NCBI RefSeq assembly: GCF_002407185.1 | Contig: NZ_CP023563.1 | Coordinates: 2,542,001 to 2,606,000, forward strand | Origin: Brachybacterium vulturis | Lineage (GTDB): Bacteria > Actinomycetota > Actinomycetes > Actinomycetales > Dermabacteraceae | Direction: 5' to 3' | Length of the DNA stretch: 64,000 nucleotides | In this document: piece after piece, positions 35,047 to 44,531 of the stretch | How the letters are laid out: every line of letters begins with the position of its first letter | Numbering within the stretch: position 1 is the first letter of the stretch | Position numbers and translations under genes: made by a program | Notes under the pieces: model-generated | Seen by the model: the letters and a program-made list of their open reading frames with translations, nothing else | Told to the model about the DNA's origin: nothing | Database searches by the model: none

Positions 35047-36141
35047 ATGACCGGCACCGCCACCCCCACCGCGGGTCCGCAGGACACCTCCGCGAGCACC
35101 GGGGAGACGACCATGCAAGCCGCGTACCTGCCCGGCGGATCGCGGACCGAGCTGCACAGTGTCCCGATCCCGGAGCCCGGCCGCGGCCAGGTCCTCCTCG
35201 AGGTGCGCGCCTCGACCATCTGCGGTAGCGACCTCCGCGCTATCTACCGCGAGCACCTGGGATCCGGCCCCGAGGCCTACCAGGGCGTAATCGGCGGGCA
35301 TGAGCCCTGCGGACGAGTCGTCGCCGTGGGCGAGGACGTCCAGGCCACCGCCGTCGGCGACCGCCGCGTTGTCTACCACATCTCCGGATGCGGTCTCTGC
35401 GAGGAGTGCCGCCGCGGATACCCCATCGGCTGCCTCTCGCCCCGCCGCGCCGCCTACGGCTGGCAGCGGGACGGCGGCCACGCCGAGTACCTGCTGGCCG
35501 AGGAGAAGGACCTCCTCTCCCTGCCGGACTCCCTCACCTACCTCGACGGCGCCTGCGTCGCCTGCGGCTTCGGCACCGCCTACGAGGCATTGCGCCGGGC
35601 CGACGTCACCGGCGCCGACACCGTCCTGGTCGTCGGGCTCGGCCCCGTCGGCCTCGCCACCGGGATGCTAGCCCGCGCTCTGGGCTCCACGACCGTCGTC
35701 GGCACCGATCCCTCCCCCGACCGCCGGGCGCAGGCGCTCGAGCTCGACGCTGTCGACCACGCCGTGGAGGCCGCCGACCTCCCCGGACTGCTCGGGGACG
35801 GCGCGCACGTGGCACTGGACTGTTCGGGTAGCGGGGCCGGCCAGTCCACCGCCCTGCGGAGTACTCGCCGCTGGGGCCGCACCGTGCTGGTGGGAGAGGG
35901 CGGCACGCTCACCACAGACGTCTCCGCGGAGCTGATCCACCGGCAGATCACTCTGCACGGCTCCTGGGTCTCGAGCATCCACCACATGCGTGAGCTGCTC
36001 GAAAACCTCGACCGCTGGGGCCTGCACCCCGAGAAGATCGTCACCCACGCCTTCCCCCTCGCCCAGGTCGACGAGGCATACCGGACCGCGGACTCCGGTG
36101 TCGGGGGCAAGGTCGCCGTGGTGCGGAGCGACGACCGATGA
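35047..36141 (+). CDS. Zinc-dependent medium-chain alcohol/polyol dehydrogenase
   Basis: This is a 364-residue MDR enzyme starting MTGTATPTAGPQD with GAAGGAG upstream. Catalytic zinc ligands lie in STICGSD and GGHEPCG; structural zinc cysteines are in SGCGLCEECRRGYPIGC. The NAD-binding motif is VVGLGPVGLATG. The substrate is probably a sugar alcohol or ketose, as suggested by the SorC regulator beside it. Its stop overlaps the ATG of a broken transporter gene, so an operon for uptake and oxidation once existed here. Confidence 0.85.
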   Translation: MTGTATPTAGPQDTSASTGETTMQAAYLPGGSRTELHSVPIPEPGRGQVLLEVRASTICGSDLRAIYREHLGSGPEAYQGVIGGHEPCGRVVAVGEDVQATAVGDRRVVYHISGCGLCEECRRGYPIGCLSPRRAAYGWQRDGGHAEYLLAEEKDLLSLPDSLTYLDGACVACGFGTAYEALRRADVTGADTVLVVGLGPVGLATGMLARALGSTTVVGTDPSPDRRAQALELDAVDHAVEAADLPGLLGDGAHVALDCSGSGAGQSTALRSTRRWGRTVLVGEGGTLTTDVSAELIHRQITLHGSWVSSIHHMRELLENLDRWGLHPEKIVTHAFPLAQVDEAYRTADSGVGGKVAVVRSDDR

Positions 36142-36292
36142 GCTCTCCCATCGCGCCCGTCTCACTCCCCGTGCCCTCGCGGCCGGTCATCCTCCTCGAG
36201 AAGTTGGGGCTCTCCGTCCCCTGTTGGTCGGCTACCTGGCCGTGCTGCTGTTTATGATCGGCGACAACATCGAGTCCCCATGGACCCGGTGA
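36138..36292 (+). pseudogene. 5' fragment of an MFS transporter
   Basis: An ATG overlaps the dehydrogenase stop (ATGA). About 25 codons on, the frame is broken, and a shift by one base gives LLVGYLAVLLFMIGDNIESP, the first helix of an MFS sugar or polyol transporter (GYLxLLLFMIGDGxE type). It ends after 8 more codons, and the 3' end of the RpiR gene follows within 5 bases. The rest of the transporter was lost. Confidence 0.65.
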
Positions 36293-36296
36293 GCGG

Positions 36297-37190
36297 TCAG
36301 GTGACAGTCTTGCCGGCGCGGAACCGACCGAGTTCACGCTTCATCGTCCGCACCCGATCGAGGTGATGGGTGCCAAGCTTGGCTGCCACAGCCGTGGCAA
36401 GGATGTCGATGACGACGAGGCCGGCGAGACGGCTGACTGTGGGGGTGAACACCTCTGTGTCCTCATAGGTCTTGGCGATGAGCGCCACGTCGCAGTACGG
36501 CACCAGGGGTGTTTGACCCCCGGTGAGGCCGATAACGGTTGCTCCGTACCGTCTCGCCAGCTCAGCGACCTCGAGCACGATCTCCGTGTTGCCGGTGTTG
36601 GAGATGATGAAAAAGACCGAGCCTGGCTCACACATGGACGCTGCCATGAATTGCTGATGCGCATCGGTCGGTGCGGAGCAGGGCACTCCGAACAGTCCGG
36701 ATTTCTGCTCGGCATCTTGGGCGATGATGCTCGAGGCGCCGAATCCGATGAACGTCACCGACGTCGCGGCGACCAGATGGTCGACGGCCAGGGCCAATGC
36801 CGCGGCATCGTAGGTCTTACGGGCCCGGTCAAGGCTACTGATGGTGTGGTCAAAGACCTTTTGCGCCATGATCTCCACAGAGTCGCCGGCTTCGATCCCC
36901 GAGTACGTGACCGGAACCCCCAGCGCGAGGACCTTCGCGAGGTCAAGCTTGAATGCCTGGAACCCGTCATATCCGAGCCGCAGCGCAAAACGCATCACTG
37001 TGGGCTCGGAGACGCCAGCGGCCTCTGCCACCGCGACCATCGTAGACCCGAGGATGTCCGCCGGAGACTCCAGTACGAGCTTGGCGACCTTCTGCTCAGA
37101 CTTCCGCATCGTCGACATCTCTTGGCGCAACCGCTCGAAAACCGAAAACCCCTCGACATACCGTGTCGTCGTAGAGTCGTGTGTAGTCAT
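36297..37190 (-). CDS. RpiR/HexR-family transcriptional regulator
   Basis: This is a 297-residue regulator from the ATG at 37190 with GGGGGAG upstream; a GTG one codon earlier is possible. The helix-turn-helix is in TMVAVAEAAGVSEPTVMRFA and GYDGFQAFKLDL. The C-terminal SIS domain (about 120-260), with FIGFGASSIIAQDAEQK and FFIISNTGNTEIVLEV, should bind a sugar phosphate. Close relatives such as HexR recognise TGTARTnnnAYTACA. Three promoters of this island carry GTAGTnnnACTAC, which makes this the likely controller. It is the last gene of the leftward operon. Confidence 0.9.
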   Translation of the reverse strand: MTTHDSTTTRYVEGFSVFERLRQEMSTMRKSEQKVAKLVLESPADILGSTMVAVAEAAGVSEPTVMRFALRLGYDGFQAFKLDLAKVLALGVPVTYSGIEAGDSVEIMAQKVFDHTISSLDRARKTYDAAALALAVDHLVAATSVTFIGFGASSIIAQDAEQKSGLFGVPCSAPTDAHQQFMAASMCEPGSVFFIISNTGNTEIVLEVAELARRYGATVIGLTGGQTPLVPYCDVALIAKTYEDTEVFTPTVSRLAGLVVIDILATAVAAKLGTHHLDRVRTMKRELGRFRAGKTVT

Positions 37191-37259
37191 CACTCCCCCT
37201 CCGTCAAGGCTTGGCCCGCAACAGATACGTGCCGTCGCGCGCCTGGAATTCGGTTGTGG

Positions 37260-37910
37260 TCATGGTGTGCGGCTGCGGAGCTGCGAGGCGTCCCGTGCCA
37301 ACTGCTCGATCGTGTCCCAATCCCCCGCCTCGACGGCTGCCTCTGGCGTGAGCCATGATCCACCGACGCACGCGACATTGGCGAGCGCGAGGTATTCCGA
37401 GGCATTCTTCCGATTCACGCCGCCGGTGGGGCAGAACTGCAGATCAGGTAGCGGTCCGCGAACGCTGGAAAGATAACTCATCCCGCCAGCAGCTTCCGCA
37501 GGGAAGAACTTCATGGATCGCCACCCGCGACTCGCGAGCTGCATCATCTCACATACCGTGGCTGCGCCGAGCAGAGCGGGAATATCGGCATCCAGGACGG
37601 CCTCCTGGAGCTCCCGCGGAGATCCCGGCGAGACGATGAAACGTGCGCCAGCCTCCACTGCGAGGAAGACCTGCTCGGGGGTGGTCACCGTGCCGGCGCC
37701 AAGCGTGATCTCGGGAACCTCCGCCGTTATCGCCCGAATCGCATCGATCGCCGCACTGGTGCGCAGCGTCAGCTCGATCACCGGTACACCTCCACGCACG
37801 AGCGCCTTAGCCACGTTCACGGCTGTCTCGACGTTCGGCACTTTGACTACGGGCACCACTGGGCTGATCCGGCAGATCTCTTCAATCGTGCTGTCTCCGT
37901 CTGTACTCAT
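37260..37910 (-). CDS. eda: KDPG/KDPGal-type 2-keto-3-deoxy aldolase
   Basis: This is a 216-residue class I aldolase. Lys134 in RSMKFFPAEAAGG is the Schiff-base lysine; Glu46 and Arg50 in GVPVIELTLR match the catalytic pair of E. coli Eda (Glu45, Arg49, Lys133) by position. CPTGGV is the phosphate loop. It cleaves 2-keto-3-deoxy-6-phospho-sugar acids to pyruvate and glyceraldehyde 3-phosphate or a related aldehyde. The ATG at 37910 fits better than one three codons upstream. Its presence means the pathway passes through a 2-keto-3-deoxy acid. Confidence 0.92.
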   Translation of the reverse strand: MSTDGDSTIEEICRISPVVPVVKVPNVETAVNVAKALVRGGVPVIELTLRTSAAIDAIRAITAEVPEITLGAGTVTTPEQVFLAVEAGARFIVSPGSPRELQEAVLDADIPALLGAATVCEMMQLASRGWRSMKFFPAEAAGGMSYLSSVRGPLPDLQFCPTGGVNRKNASEYLALANVACVGGSWLTPEAAVEAGDWDTIEQLARDASQLRSRTP

Positions 37911-37928
37911 GCTTGTCACCTCTTCTCC

Positions 37929-38891
37929 TCATTTCTCGGGTCCATATCGCCAGGTGAGCCATTCGGCAGGATTCACCGTGGTCAATCGAGTGACGGCCTC
38001 CTCGCCGATGGCAGCTCGTACGCGCGGCAGATATCTCCGGTAGGTGTACGCGAGACCCGGTAACCCACCATAGGACTCGTACCGACTACTTCGGGCGACG
38101 TCTCCGCCCAGCAACGCCCGGTCTCCACCACCGCCCGCAAAAACCTGCTCAAGGCAGTCGATCAGCATGCCATCGGGCCATGACTTGTGCCGTGCGCTGC
38201 CGTCGTAGCCCAGGTATGCGCCACGTGCCGCCAACTCGAGATGCAGCCCGGGATCGGGGTTGCGGTCGATGTGCGCGAGCGCAACGCGGTCCTCGGGACA
38301 GCCTGCCTCTGCGAGCATCGTAAGCACCTCATGCGCGGCACTGCCATGCTCGAGGTGAACCATCACGGGAGCGCCGAGTTCGGCACTCACAGCACCGGCT
38401 GCCTCTATAGCCCGCCGCTCGAACGTGGTGAGCGACCAGTATCCAATCCCGACCTTCACGAGGCCTGCGCGGCCATGGCTTCGGGCCGGCCCGCCACCGC
38501 TCGCCTCCGCGCCTTCACCGAAACCGTCAATAAGTTCCGCCCGGAACATCTCCGCGAGCTGCACAGCGCTCATGGTCGTCAAGTCTGGCTGTGACGGGTA
38601 ATGGGACTCTCGGTGGACTCCGGTGGTGTGGACGACGTGAATCCCGAGGGACCGCGAGATCCGCGCCACGGCGCTCGGCATCCTGCCGAGGCCGATGGGG
38701 GTGGCCTCCACCAAGCAGCCGACGCCCGTCGCCACCAGAGCTGCGGCCTCATCGTGGCTGCGCCCCTCGTCATTCAGCTCATCCCCGGGCAGCAGTGGGG
38801 TCGTCTGGAACAGGTGGTCGTGATAGTCCACGACACCCAGATCCTCGGGCGCCACGTCCCCGAGGATGGTGCGTACGATGCGTCCGCTCAC
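37929..38891 (-). CDS. Phosphotriesterase-family metal hydrolase (likely sugar lactonase)
   Basis: This is a 320-residue amidohydrolase-superfamily protein. Metal-binding features are the HxH in DYHDHLFQT, the bridging Lys in GLVKVGIG, His in MVHLEHG, His in ALAHIDRN, and the Asp of LLGGDVARSS. Homologues include phosphotriesterase-related proteins and sugar lactonases. In a sugar-acid pathway, hydrolysis of a lactone is the more likely role than organophosphate hydrolysis. The start is GTG at 38891, overlapping the kinase stop, so the two are translationally coupled. Confidence 0.85.
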   Translation of the reverse strand: MSGRIVRTILGDVAPEDLGVVDYHDHLFQTTPLLPGDELNDEGRSHDEAAALVATGVGCLVEATPIGLGRMPSAVARISRSLGIHVVHTTGVHRESHYPSQPDLTTMSAVQLAEMFRAELIDGFGEGAEASGGGPARSHGRAGLVKVGIGYWSLTTFERRAIEAAGAVSAELGAPVMVHLEHGSAAHEVLTMLAEAGCPEDRVALAHIDRNPDPGLHLELAARGAYLGYDGSARHKSWPDGMLIDCLEQVFAGGGGDRALLGGDVARSSRYESYGGLPGLAYTYRRYLPRVRAAIGEEAVTRLTTVNPAEWLTWRYGPEK

Positions 38892-40381
38892 AACAGCGCC
38901 GCCCGCTTTGTGAACCAGCCTTCCAGCCGGGAGTACGCGTCGAGGAACATCTCGTGATTGTTACGGTAGCCCGCGTGCGAATCCAGGTCGGGAGCGAACT
39001 CCGCAGAGATGTGCGATAGCCCTCGCGCAGCCCCGAAATCTGCGCGGCCCAGCCCTACGAGCCCGGTCACCGCTGCACCCATGCTGTTGGCCTCCCGGAC
39101 CACGGTCCTCCGACGGACCGGCAGACCCCAGATATCAGCGAGGATCTGCAGCCAGGTATCGCTCAATGCTCCCCCAGCAATCGCGTCGACCCCATCGATG
39201 TCTCGACCTGCGTCGCGCAGCGCCCCCAGGCAGGTGGCGAGGTTGAAGCCCACGCCCTCGAGCACAGCTCGCATCATGTCCTGAGACGTGTGGAACCTTT
39301 CCAGCCCGACGAAGGCGCCGGCGGCTTCAGCGTTCCAGTAGGGCGAGCGCTCCCCCATGAGGTGGGGCAGGAAGTACAGGCCGGCCGATGCGCCTCTCCC
39401 CTCTGCCGCTCCTTCGACTGCCTCGGTGGTCGACACTCCCGTCAGCTTCAGCGTCTCCCTCGCCCACGACACGCTGGCAGCTCCAGCCTGCATAGTGGCC
39501 GTCGGGACAAACTTTCCGGGCACCACGTGGTTGAAGGTCATTGACCGCATCTGCGGGTCATGCATCGGTACATCTGACGCGCAGGAGACCCAGGACGATG
39601 AACCAAGGCTGACGTAGACACCGTCGGCTTCGGAGATAACCCCGGCGCCAACTGCTGCCATCGGTCCGTCACCGCCACCCGCGACCACGGGTGTGCCAGC
39701 GCGCAGTCCGATCTTGGCTGCCGCCCGCTCAGTGACGTGGCCGATGATGTCGGTGGATGGCACGATGCGCGGCATCAGCGCAGGATCGATGCCCGCGGCT
39801 TCCAGCACCCGTGTCGACCACTGACCGATTTGCTGGTCATAGGCATTCGTGCTCGAGGCATCGGAGGGATCGGTCACCAGCTCTCCGGTGAGGAGGTAGT
39901 TCACATAGTCCTTTGCAAGGCACACGTGCCTCACCCGGCGCCACGCCTCGGGTTCATGATCCCGTACCCACATCACCTTCGCGATGGAGTAGGTCGGGTT
40001 CAGCTGGTGCCCCAGTTCACGGTATGCCTCCGCAGCGGGGATGCGTTCGAGAAGTTGAGCAGTCTGGACCGTTGCGCGGTCATCGGCCCAGATGATGGCG
40101 GGACGCACCGGGTGGAAGTCGCTGTCGAGTAGGACGGCGCCCATCATCTGCCCAGAGATGACGAGTCCGGACACTTCGTCCGCTGGCCGTCCGCTCGTCG
40201 CGAGCAGCTCACTCGTGGCGTGCCGAACGGCGTTCCACCAGTCGTCAGCGGACTGCTCAGCGACGCCACCAGGGCGGAAATCGGTGCTGTACTCCACCGT
40301 CGTCGCAACGAGCAATCGACCGGAGTCATCGTGGAGCGATGCCTTGTTCCCTGTGGTCCCCAGGTCATGAGCGAGTATCAC
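38888..40381 (-). CDS. FGGY-family sugar kinase (xylulokinase-like)
   Basis: This is a 497-residue kinase with the FGGY layout. The N-terminal ATPase-fold begins MILAHDLGTTGNKASL, the sugar-binding part has ISGQMMGAVLLD and WADDRA, and the C-terminal half has VVAGGGDGPMAAVGAG and then AIAGGALSDTWLQILAD. The QMMG and WADDRA segments resemble xylulokinases, but FGGY substrate range is broad and cannot be read from sequence. It probably phosphorylates the ketose made by the dehydrogenases and epimerase of this operon. Confidence 0.88.
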   Translation of the reverse strand: MILAHDLGTTGNKASLHDDSGRLLVATTVEYSTDFRPGGVAEQSADDWWNAVRHATSELLATSGRPADEVSGLVISGQMMGAVLLDSDFHPVRPAIIWADDRATVQTAQLLERIPAAEAYRELGHQLNPTYSIAKVMWVRDHEPEAWRRVRHVCLAKDYVNYLLTGELVTDPSDASSTNAYDQQIGQWSTRVLEAAGIDPALMPRIVPSTDIIGHVTERAAAKIGLRAGTPVVAGGGDGPMAAVGAGVISEADGVYVSLGSSSWVSCASDVPMHDPQMRSMTFNHVVPGKFVPTATMQAGAASVSWARETLKLTGVSTTEAVEGAAEGRGASAGLYFLPHLMGERSPYWNAEAAGAFVGLERFHTSQDMMRAVLEGVGFNLATCLGALRDAGRDIDGVDAIAGGALSDTWLQILADIWGLPVRRRTVVREANSMGAAVTGLVGLGRADFGAARGLSHISAEFAPDLDSHAGYRNNHEMFLDAYSRLEGWFTKRAALL

Positions 40382-40387
40382 AGCACC

Positions 40388-41422
40388 TCACGCCCCTGCA
40401 GATAGGACAGCGTCGGGTGTCACGACGACCTTGCCTTCAGCTCCGGAGAGTGCCGCAGCAAGCGCCGCCCCGGCTTCTTCGAGACCGTAGTACGAGGTGA
40501 TCAGGTCATCGAGACCGGCCGGGCGGCCGGCAAGGAACTCCATCGCCCATTCGAAGTCGTCCTTCGTGTACATGAGGGTTCCCAACACTCGCAGTTCGCG
40601 GTCCTGCACCAGGTGCAGCGGGAACATGAGCGACTCCGCCGGCACACCGACCACGATCATCGTCCCGCCCTTGCGGACCGCGCCGACAGCCTGTGCGGAG
40701 GAAGGTGCGTTGGCGACGCAGTCCAAGACGACGTCGAAGTCCGGCGCGTCAGCAGTCTGCTGCGAGAATTCCGCGGGGCTCAGCGCGACGTCGATGCCCA
40801 GACGGAGAGCACGTTCTCGTTTCATCGGATCGGTGTCGGTGATCACCACCTGGCGTGCCCCGCGAGCCTTGGAGACGAGCGCGACAAGCACTCCAATGGT
40901 GCCAGCACCAAGGACGGCCACCTTCGTCCCCTCGGACACTTCAGCCTTGGCCACAGCGTGGGCGGGCGTGGCGAGTGGCTCGATGAGCGCCGCATATGCG
41001 TCGGGAAGATTCGCCGGGATCGCATGGAGGCGGGATGCGTCGATGAGGAAATAGTCGCTCATGCCGCCAGGTGACTGGCAGCCGAAGACGATCAACTCGT
41101 CACAGATGTTGTAGGCGCCTGCCAGGCAGTTCGCGCAGGTACCGCAGTAGAGATTTGGCTCTATCACCACTCGATCTCCGACAGCGACGCCTTCAACGCC
41201 CTCGCCGACTGCGTCGACGATACCGACGGCCTCGTGCCCGGGCGAATAGGGCAGGTCGATGAAGGGATGGTCGCCCTGGACCGCATGGAGGTCCGTGCCG
41301 CACAGGCCGACAAGTCTCGTGGCGACCAGGACCTCTCCCTCCCCTGGATCAGCCACCGATTCGTGAGCGAGGCTCACCTCGGCGCCCCCATGAAAAGTGA
41401 TTCGACGGCTGTTGCGCGACAT
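40388..41422 (-). CDS. Zinc-binding medium-chain dehydrogenase (sorbitol/xylitol dehydrogenase-like)
   Basis: This is a 344-residue MDR enzyme. Catalytic zinc residues are in VGLCGTD and PGHEAVG. The structural zinc loop has the four cysteines of YCGTCANCLAGAYNIC, and the Rossmann motif is VLGAGTIGVLVAL. ATG at 41422 is preceded by AAAGGAG. It likely oxidises a polyol to a ketose. The gene lies 190 bases after the epimerase gene; that spacer has an imperfect symmetry (AACACTCAATAGTT) but no clear terminator. Confidence 0.87.
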   Translation of the reverse strand: MSRNSRRITFHGGAEVSLAHESVADPGEGEVLVATRLVGLCGTDLHAVQGDHPFIDLPYSPGHEAVGIVDAVGEGVEGVAVGDRVVIEPNLYCGTCANCLAGAYNICDELIVFGCQSPGGMSDYFLIDASRLHAIPANLPDAYAALIEPLATPAHAVAKAEVSEGTKVAVLGAGTIGVLVALVSKARGARQVVITDTDPMKRERALRLGIDVALSPAEFSQQTADAPDFDVVLDCVANAPSSAQAVGAVRKGGTMIVVGVPAESLMFPLHLVQDRELRVLGTLMYTKDDFEWAMEFLAGRPAGLDDLITSYYGLEEAGAALAAALSGAEGKVVVTPDAVLSAGA

Positions 41423-41612
41423 CTCCGGCTCCTTTGGTAAATAACACTCAATAGTTGCAATGCGACATTTTAACGAGGCAGTTCATAGCGGCTCCGGAAA
41501 GCATCCATCCACCACATCGGCGTCCCGGCCGGTTCTTCAGAACAACTGCATGCATGCAGCGCCAGTCGAGCAGGAACCCTCCGCGAGACCAGATGGAGAC
41601 ACTCGCGTGCGA

Positions 41613-42482
41613 CTAGTGCAGCGCGATGGTCTCGACAGCTTCGAGGCGATCTCGAATGAATCGATTGGCGTGGGCTCCGAGAGCAGCGCTGTCGCTCCAG
41701 AGGTTTCGCCAGATCCCAAGAGATCGGCTCAGATCCGGCGCCACCACGGCGGAGGAGAACGATTCGAAGGTGATAGGGCCATCGTACGAGACCCGACCAA
41801 GCGCCTTGAAAAAATTGTCGAAGTCAACAGACCCCGTCCCGAGATATCCGCGATGGCTCTCGCCGATATGGACATATCTGAGCACGTCGCCTGCGTCCAG
41901 GACAGGAGAAACCATATCGGATTCTTCAATATTCATATGGTAGGTATCGAGGTGCATGCTGAGGTTCGGCCGCTCGACCTCCTCGATGAATCTCATCGCT
42001 TGCCGAGCCGTGTTCAGGATGTTCGTCTCATACCGATTCACGACTTCGAGTCCCAGATTCACACCACGCTCCGCAGCGTGATCGGCCACCCGTCCGATAG
42101 CGCGCTTGGAGTTCTGGAGACCCACCTCGGTGGCCGGCTCCATGTACTTCGACATCGCACTGGAGATCACGCCCGTCAGGTACGTCCCTCCAATGTCTGC
42201 GAGGACGTCGACTGCACGCATGAGCAGCTCCTCGCCAGCGGCGACGATCTGAGCGTCGGAGCTTGACACGTCTGTGCCCTCTGACAGGCCGAGGGAGGCG
42301 CTCGCCTTCAGGCCGTACTCATCCAAGGCCGACACCGCCGCCTTGGTATCGAAAGAGAAGGGGTCCATGAGGGGGTACTCGATAAGGTCGAACCCCGCTT
42401 CCTTCGTCTTCTGTGCAGCCAGGCGAATGCCCGGAGCCTCGAAGGAACCAGTCCACACCAGTCCATGACATCCAATGTCCAT
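41613..42482 (-). CDS. D-tagatose/D-psicose 3-epimerase-type ketose epimerase
   Basis: This is a 289-residue TIM-barrel protein of the sugar phosphate isomerase/epimerase class. Metal ligands Glu146, Asp179, His205 and Glu240, plus His182 and Arg211, all sit exactly six positions before those of Pseudomonas cichorii D-tagatose 3-epimerase (Glu152, Asp185, His211, Glu246, His188, Arg217). The full active site is therefore kept. It should interconvert ketohexoses or ketopentoses at C3. It ends 16 bases before the next dehydrogenase gene in the operon, which suggests tight co-expression. Confidence 0.88.
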   Translation of the reverse strand: MDIGCHGLVWTGSFEAPGIRLAAQKTKEAGFDLIEYPLMDPFSFDTKAAVSALDEYGLKASASLGLSEGTDVSSSDAQIVAAGEELLMRAVDVLADIGGTYLTGVISSAMSKYMEPATEVGLQNSKRAIGRVADHAAERGVNLGLEVVNRYETNILNTARQAMRFIEEVERPNLSMHLDTYHMNIEESDMVSPVLDAGDVLRYVHIGESHRGYLGTGSVDFDNFFKALGRVSYDGPITFESFSSAVVAPDLSRSLGIWRNLWSDSAALGAHANRFIRDRLEAVETIALH

Positions 42483-42498
42483 TTTTACTTCCGCCTAA

Positions 42499-43542
42499 TC
42501 AAAATTTGAGAACGATTTTCCCAGACGTTCTGCCGGCAAGATAGCGTTCGAAGAGCTCGGGGGAGTCATCGACCGGAACGATCTCAGAAATAAATTTAGA
42601 GAGCACGATATCGCCACACTCAGCCCAGTCGACGATCTGCTGATGGCATTCACCCTCCTCGTCCTTGCGAGGAAACTGCTGGAACTTGAGAGTCCAGTTG
42701 TAGGGAGCCTCCGACCATTCAAGGTCCATGCTGTGCGTTTTCGGGACTCCGTAGCAGAACATGATGCCTCGGTCCTGGAGCAGCGGGATGCCCTCATTGA
42801 TGACGGACGCACTTCCGACCGCATCGATGACTGCGCCGACTCCAGAAACCTCTAGGTCACGGAGTCCATCCTGGACGCTCTGGGCACAAGAGTTGATGGT
42901 GCTGCTCGCACCGAATCTCCTCATCAACTCCGCCTTCTCGTCACTGCGGACCACCGCGATGAGCTGTTCGGCGCAGAGCTGCCGAAGCAGTGCCGTGAAC
43001 GCCATCGCCACCGGACCAGAGCCGTAGATGATGATCGGCTGCCCGAGGTCGATGCCGCTCACGCGGATGCCGCTGAGGACTTCTCGCAGCGTGATGATAA
43101 CCGTTGCGTCCACGGGATCGATTGACGCCGGCACGATCGATTGCGCGAAAGCAGCCTCAGGCGCCAGGCCTGCAATCTTGCCGGTAGCGAAGGCAGCGGC
43201 GTCGTCCACCAGCGTGAACTCGCTGAAAGCTCCCCACGCAGAACCGAGGTTTTGGCCATCTGCACTAGGTTGCGGCACGAAGGGCAGAAGGACAATATCC
43301 CCGCGCTTGTAAGAGATAACATCCTCGCCCACGTCGATAACCCGCCCCACGGACTCGTGGCCCAGCACGAGGGGATAGCTTGCGGGCCCGACTCCCTTGA
43401 AGCTGCATTGGAGCAGGGTGGCATCCGTGCCGCAGATCCCCCCGGCAATGGTCGCCACGAGAGCCTGGTGAGACTTCACGTCGGGCCGATCGATCTCCTT
43501 GACCTGAACACGCCCGTCTGCGTTCACCACGATCGCCTTCAT
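42499..43542 (-). CDS. Medium-chain dehydrogenase lacking the structural zinc loop
   Basis: This is a 347-residue MDR protein from the ATG at 43542, with AAAGGAG upstream (a TTG two codons earlier is less likely). Catalytic residues are in GGICGTD and LGHESVG. The usual four-cysteine structural zinc loop is replaced by LLPFVPQPSADGQNLG, so this enzyme binds one zinc at most. The nucleotide motif is IIYGSGPVAMAFT. Its substrate probably differs from that of the dehydrogenase at 40388. It follows the permease gene by 20 bases. Confidence 0.83.
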   Translation of the reverse strand: MKAIVVNADGRVQVKEIDRPDVKSHQALVATIAGGICGTDATLLQCSFKGVGPASYPLVLGHESVGRVIDVGEDVISYKRGDIVLLPFVPQPSADGQNLGSAWGAFSEFTLVDDAAAFATGKIAGLAPEAAFAQSIVPASIDPVDATVIITLREVLSGIRVSGIDLGQPIIIYGSGPVAMAFTALLRQLCAEQLIAVVRSDEKAELMRRFGASSTINSCAQSVQDGLRDLEVSGVGAVIDAVGSASVINEGIPLLQDRGIMFCYGVPKTHSMDLEWSEAPYNWTLKFQQFPRKDEEGECHQQIVDWAECGDIVLSKFISEIVPVDDSPELFERYLAGRTSGKIVLKF

Positions 43543-43562
43543 CGCCAATCTCCTTTCGTCAC

Positions 43563-44531
43563 TCAGACGGTTTTCTCCTTCTTACCGGTGGCCACCTGCA
43601 GCAGAACGGCCGCGATGATGATTACGCCCTTGATGATGCCCTGCGGGTAAGAAGGCACCGCCATGAGATTCATGATGTTCCCGATCAGGCCCAGGATCAG
43701 GGCGCCCGCCACGGTGTTCATGACAAAGCCTTTGCCCCCCATCAGGCTTGCTCCACCAATGACCACCGCTGCGATGGCGTCGAGCTCCTGCCCAACGCCG
43801 ATCGTCGCGCTTCCGGTCGAGGAGCGCGCCGTAAGAAAAACGCCGGCCAGCGCCGCGAGCACCCCCGATAGTGCGTATGTGGACAGGATGAACCGCTTGG
43901 TGCGCACACCGGCCAGCTTGAGCGCAGTCTCGTTGCTACCGATGGCGACAACTTTTCTTCCGTAGCCAGTGTATCGATGGACGATCGTCGCCGAGATGAC
44001 GATCACGGCGGTGACCCAAATGATCGGATACCAGGCGGCTGGGGAAACAAGCGAGTTGATCGTCCCACCCTCTACACTGACGGGGCGGCCGTTCGTGATG
44101 ACGAATGCCGTTCCACGAGCAATTGTCATGGTCGCAAGGGTCGCGACGAATCCCTGTATCCCGAAATAGGCTACGAGAACGCCGGCCAGACAGCCGAAGG
44201 CAAGCCCCACAGCGAGTGTCAGTGCGATGGAGAGCGAGTAGTGCATCCCCATTTCCGTGATCAGCATGGCGGAGACCGCTGATCCGACAGCCATCACCGA
44301 CCCGACAGAGAGGTCAATCCCGCCGGCGAGGATGACCCACAAGAGTCCCAGCGCCACCAAAATCGGGCCTGCCTGCTGCAGGAAAATATTTCGCACGTTG
44401 ATGAACGTGAAAAAGTTATCGGAAAGCAGTGAACTGGCCACCACTAGCAGCAACAAAATAATAAATGTATTGTTGCTTATCAGGAACTCTTTCCAGCTGA
44501 AGCCCCGCTTCGCTGACAGACTTGTCGTCAT
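43563..44531 (-). CDS. CUT2-family sugar ABC transporter permease (RbsC-like), system A
   Basis: This is a 322-residue integral membrane protein with eight to ten hydrophobic segments, the first at FIILLLLVVASSLL. It has the family signatures LAGGIDLSVGSVMA and IGGASLMGGKG, and VRTKRFILSTYALSG before the coupling loop. It forms the pore with its ATPase, whose stop overlaps its start. The genes of this system are noticeably richer in AT than the neighbouring ones, for example around 44,440-44,480, which suggests a separate origin. Confidence 0.92.
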   Translation of the reverse strand: MTTSLSAKRGFSWKEFLISNNTFIILLLLVVASSLLSDNFFTFINVRNIFLQQAGPILVALGLLWVILAGGIDLSVGSVMAVGSAVSAMLITEMGMHYSLSIALTLAVGLAFGCLAGVLVAYFGIQGFVATLATMTIARGTAFVITNGRPVSVEGGTINSLVSPAAWYPIIWVTAVIVISATIVHRYTGYGRKVVAIGSNETALKLAGVRTKRFILSTYALSGVLAALAGVFLTARSSTGSATIGVGQELDAIAAVVIGGASLMGGKGFVMNTVAGALILGLIGNIMNLMAVPSYPQGIIKGVIIIAAVLLQVATGKKEKTV

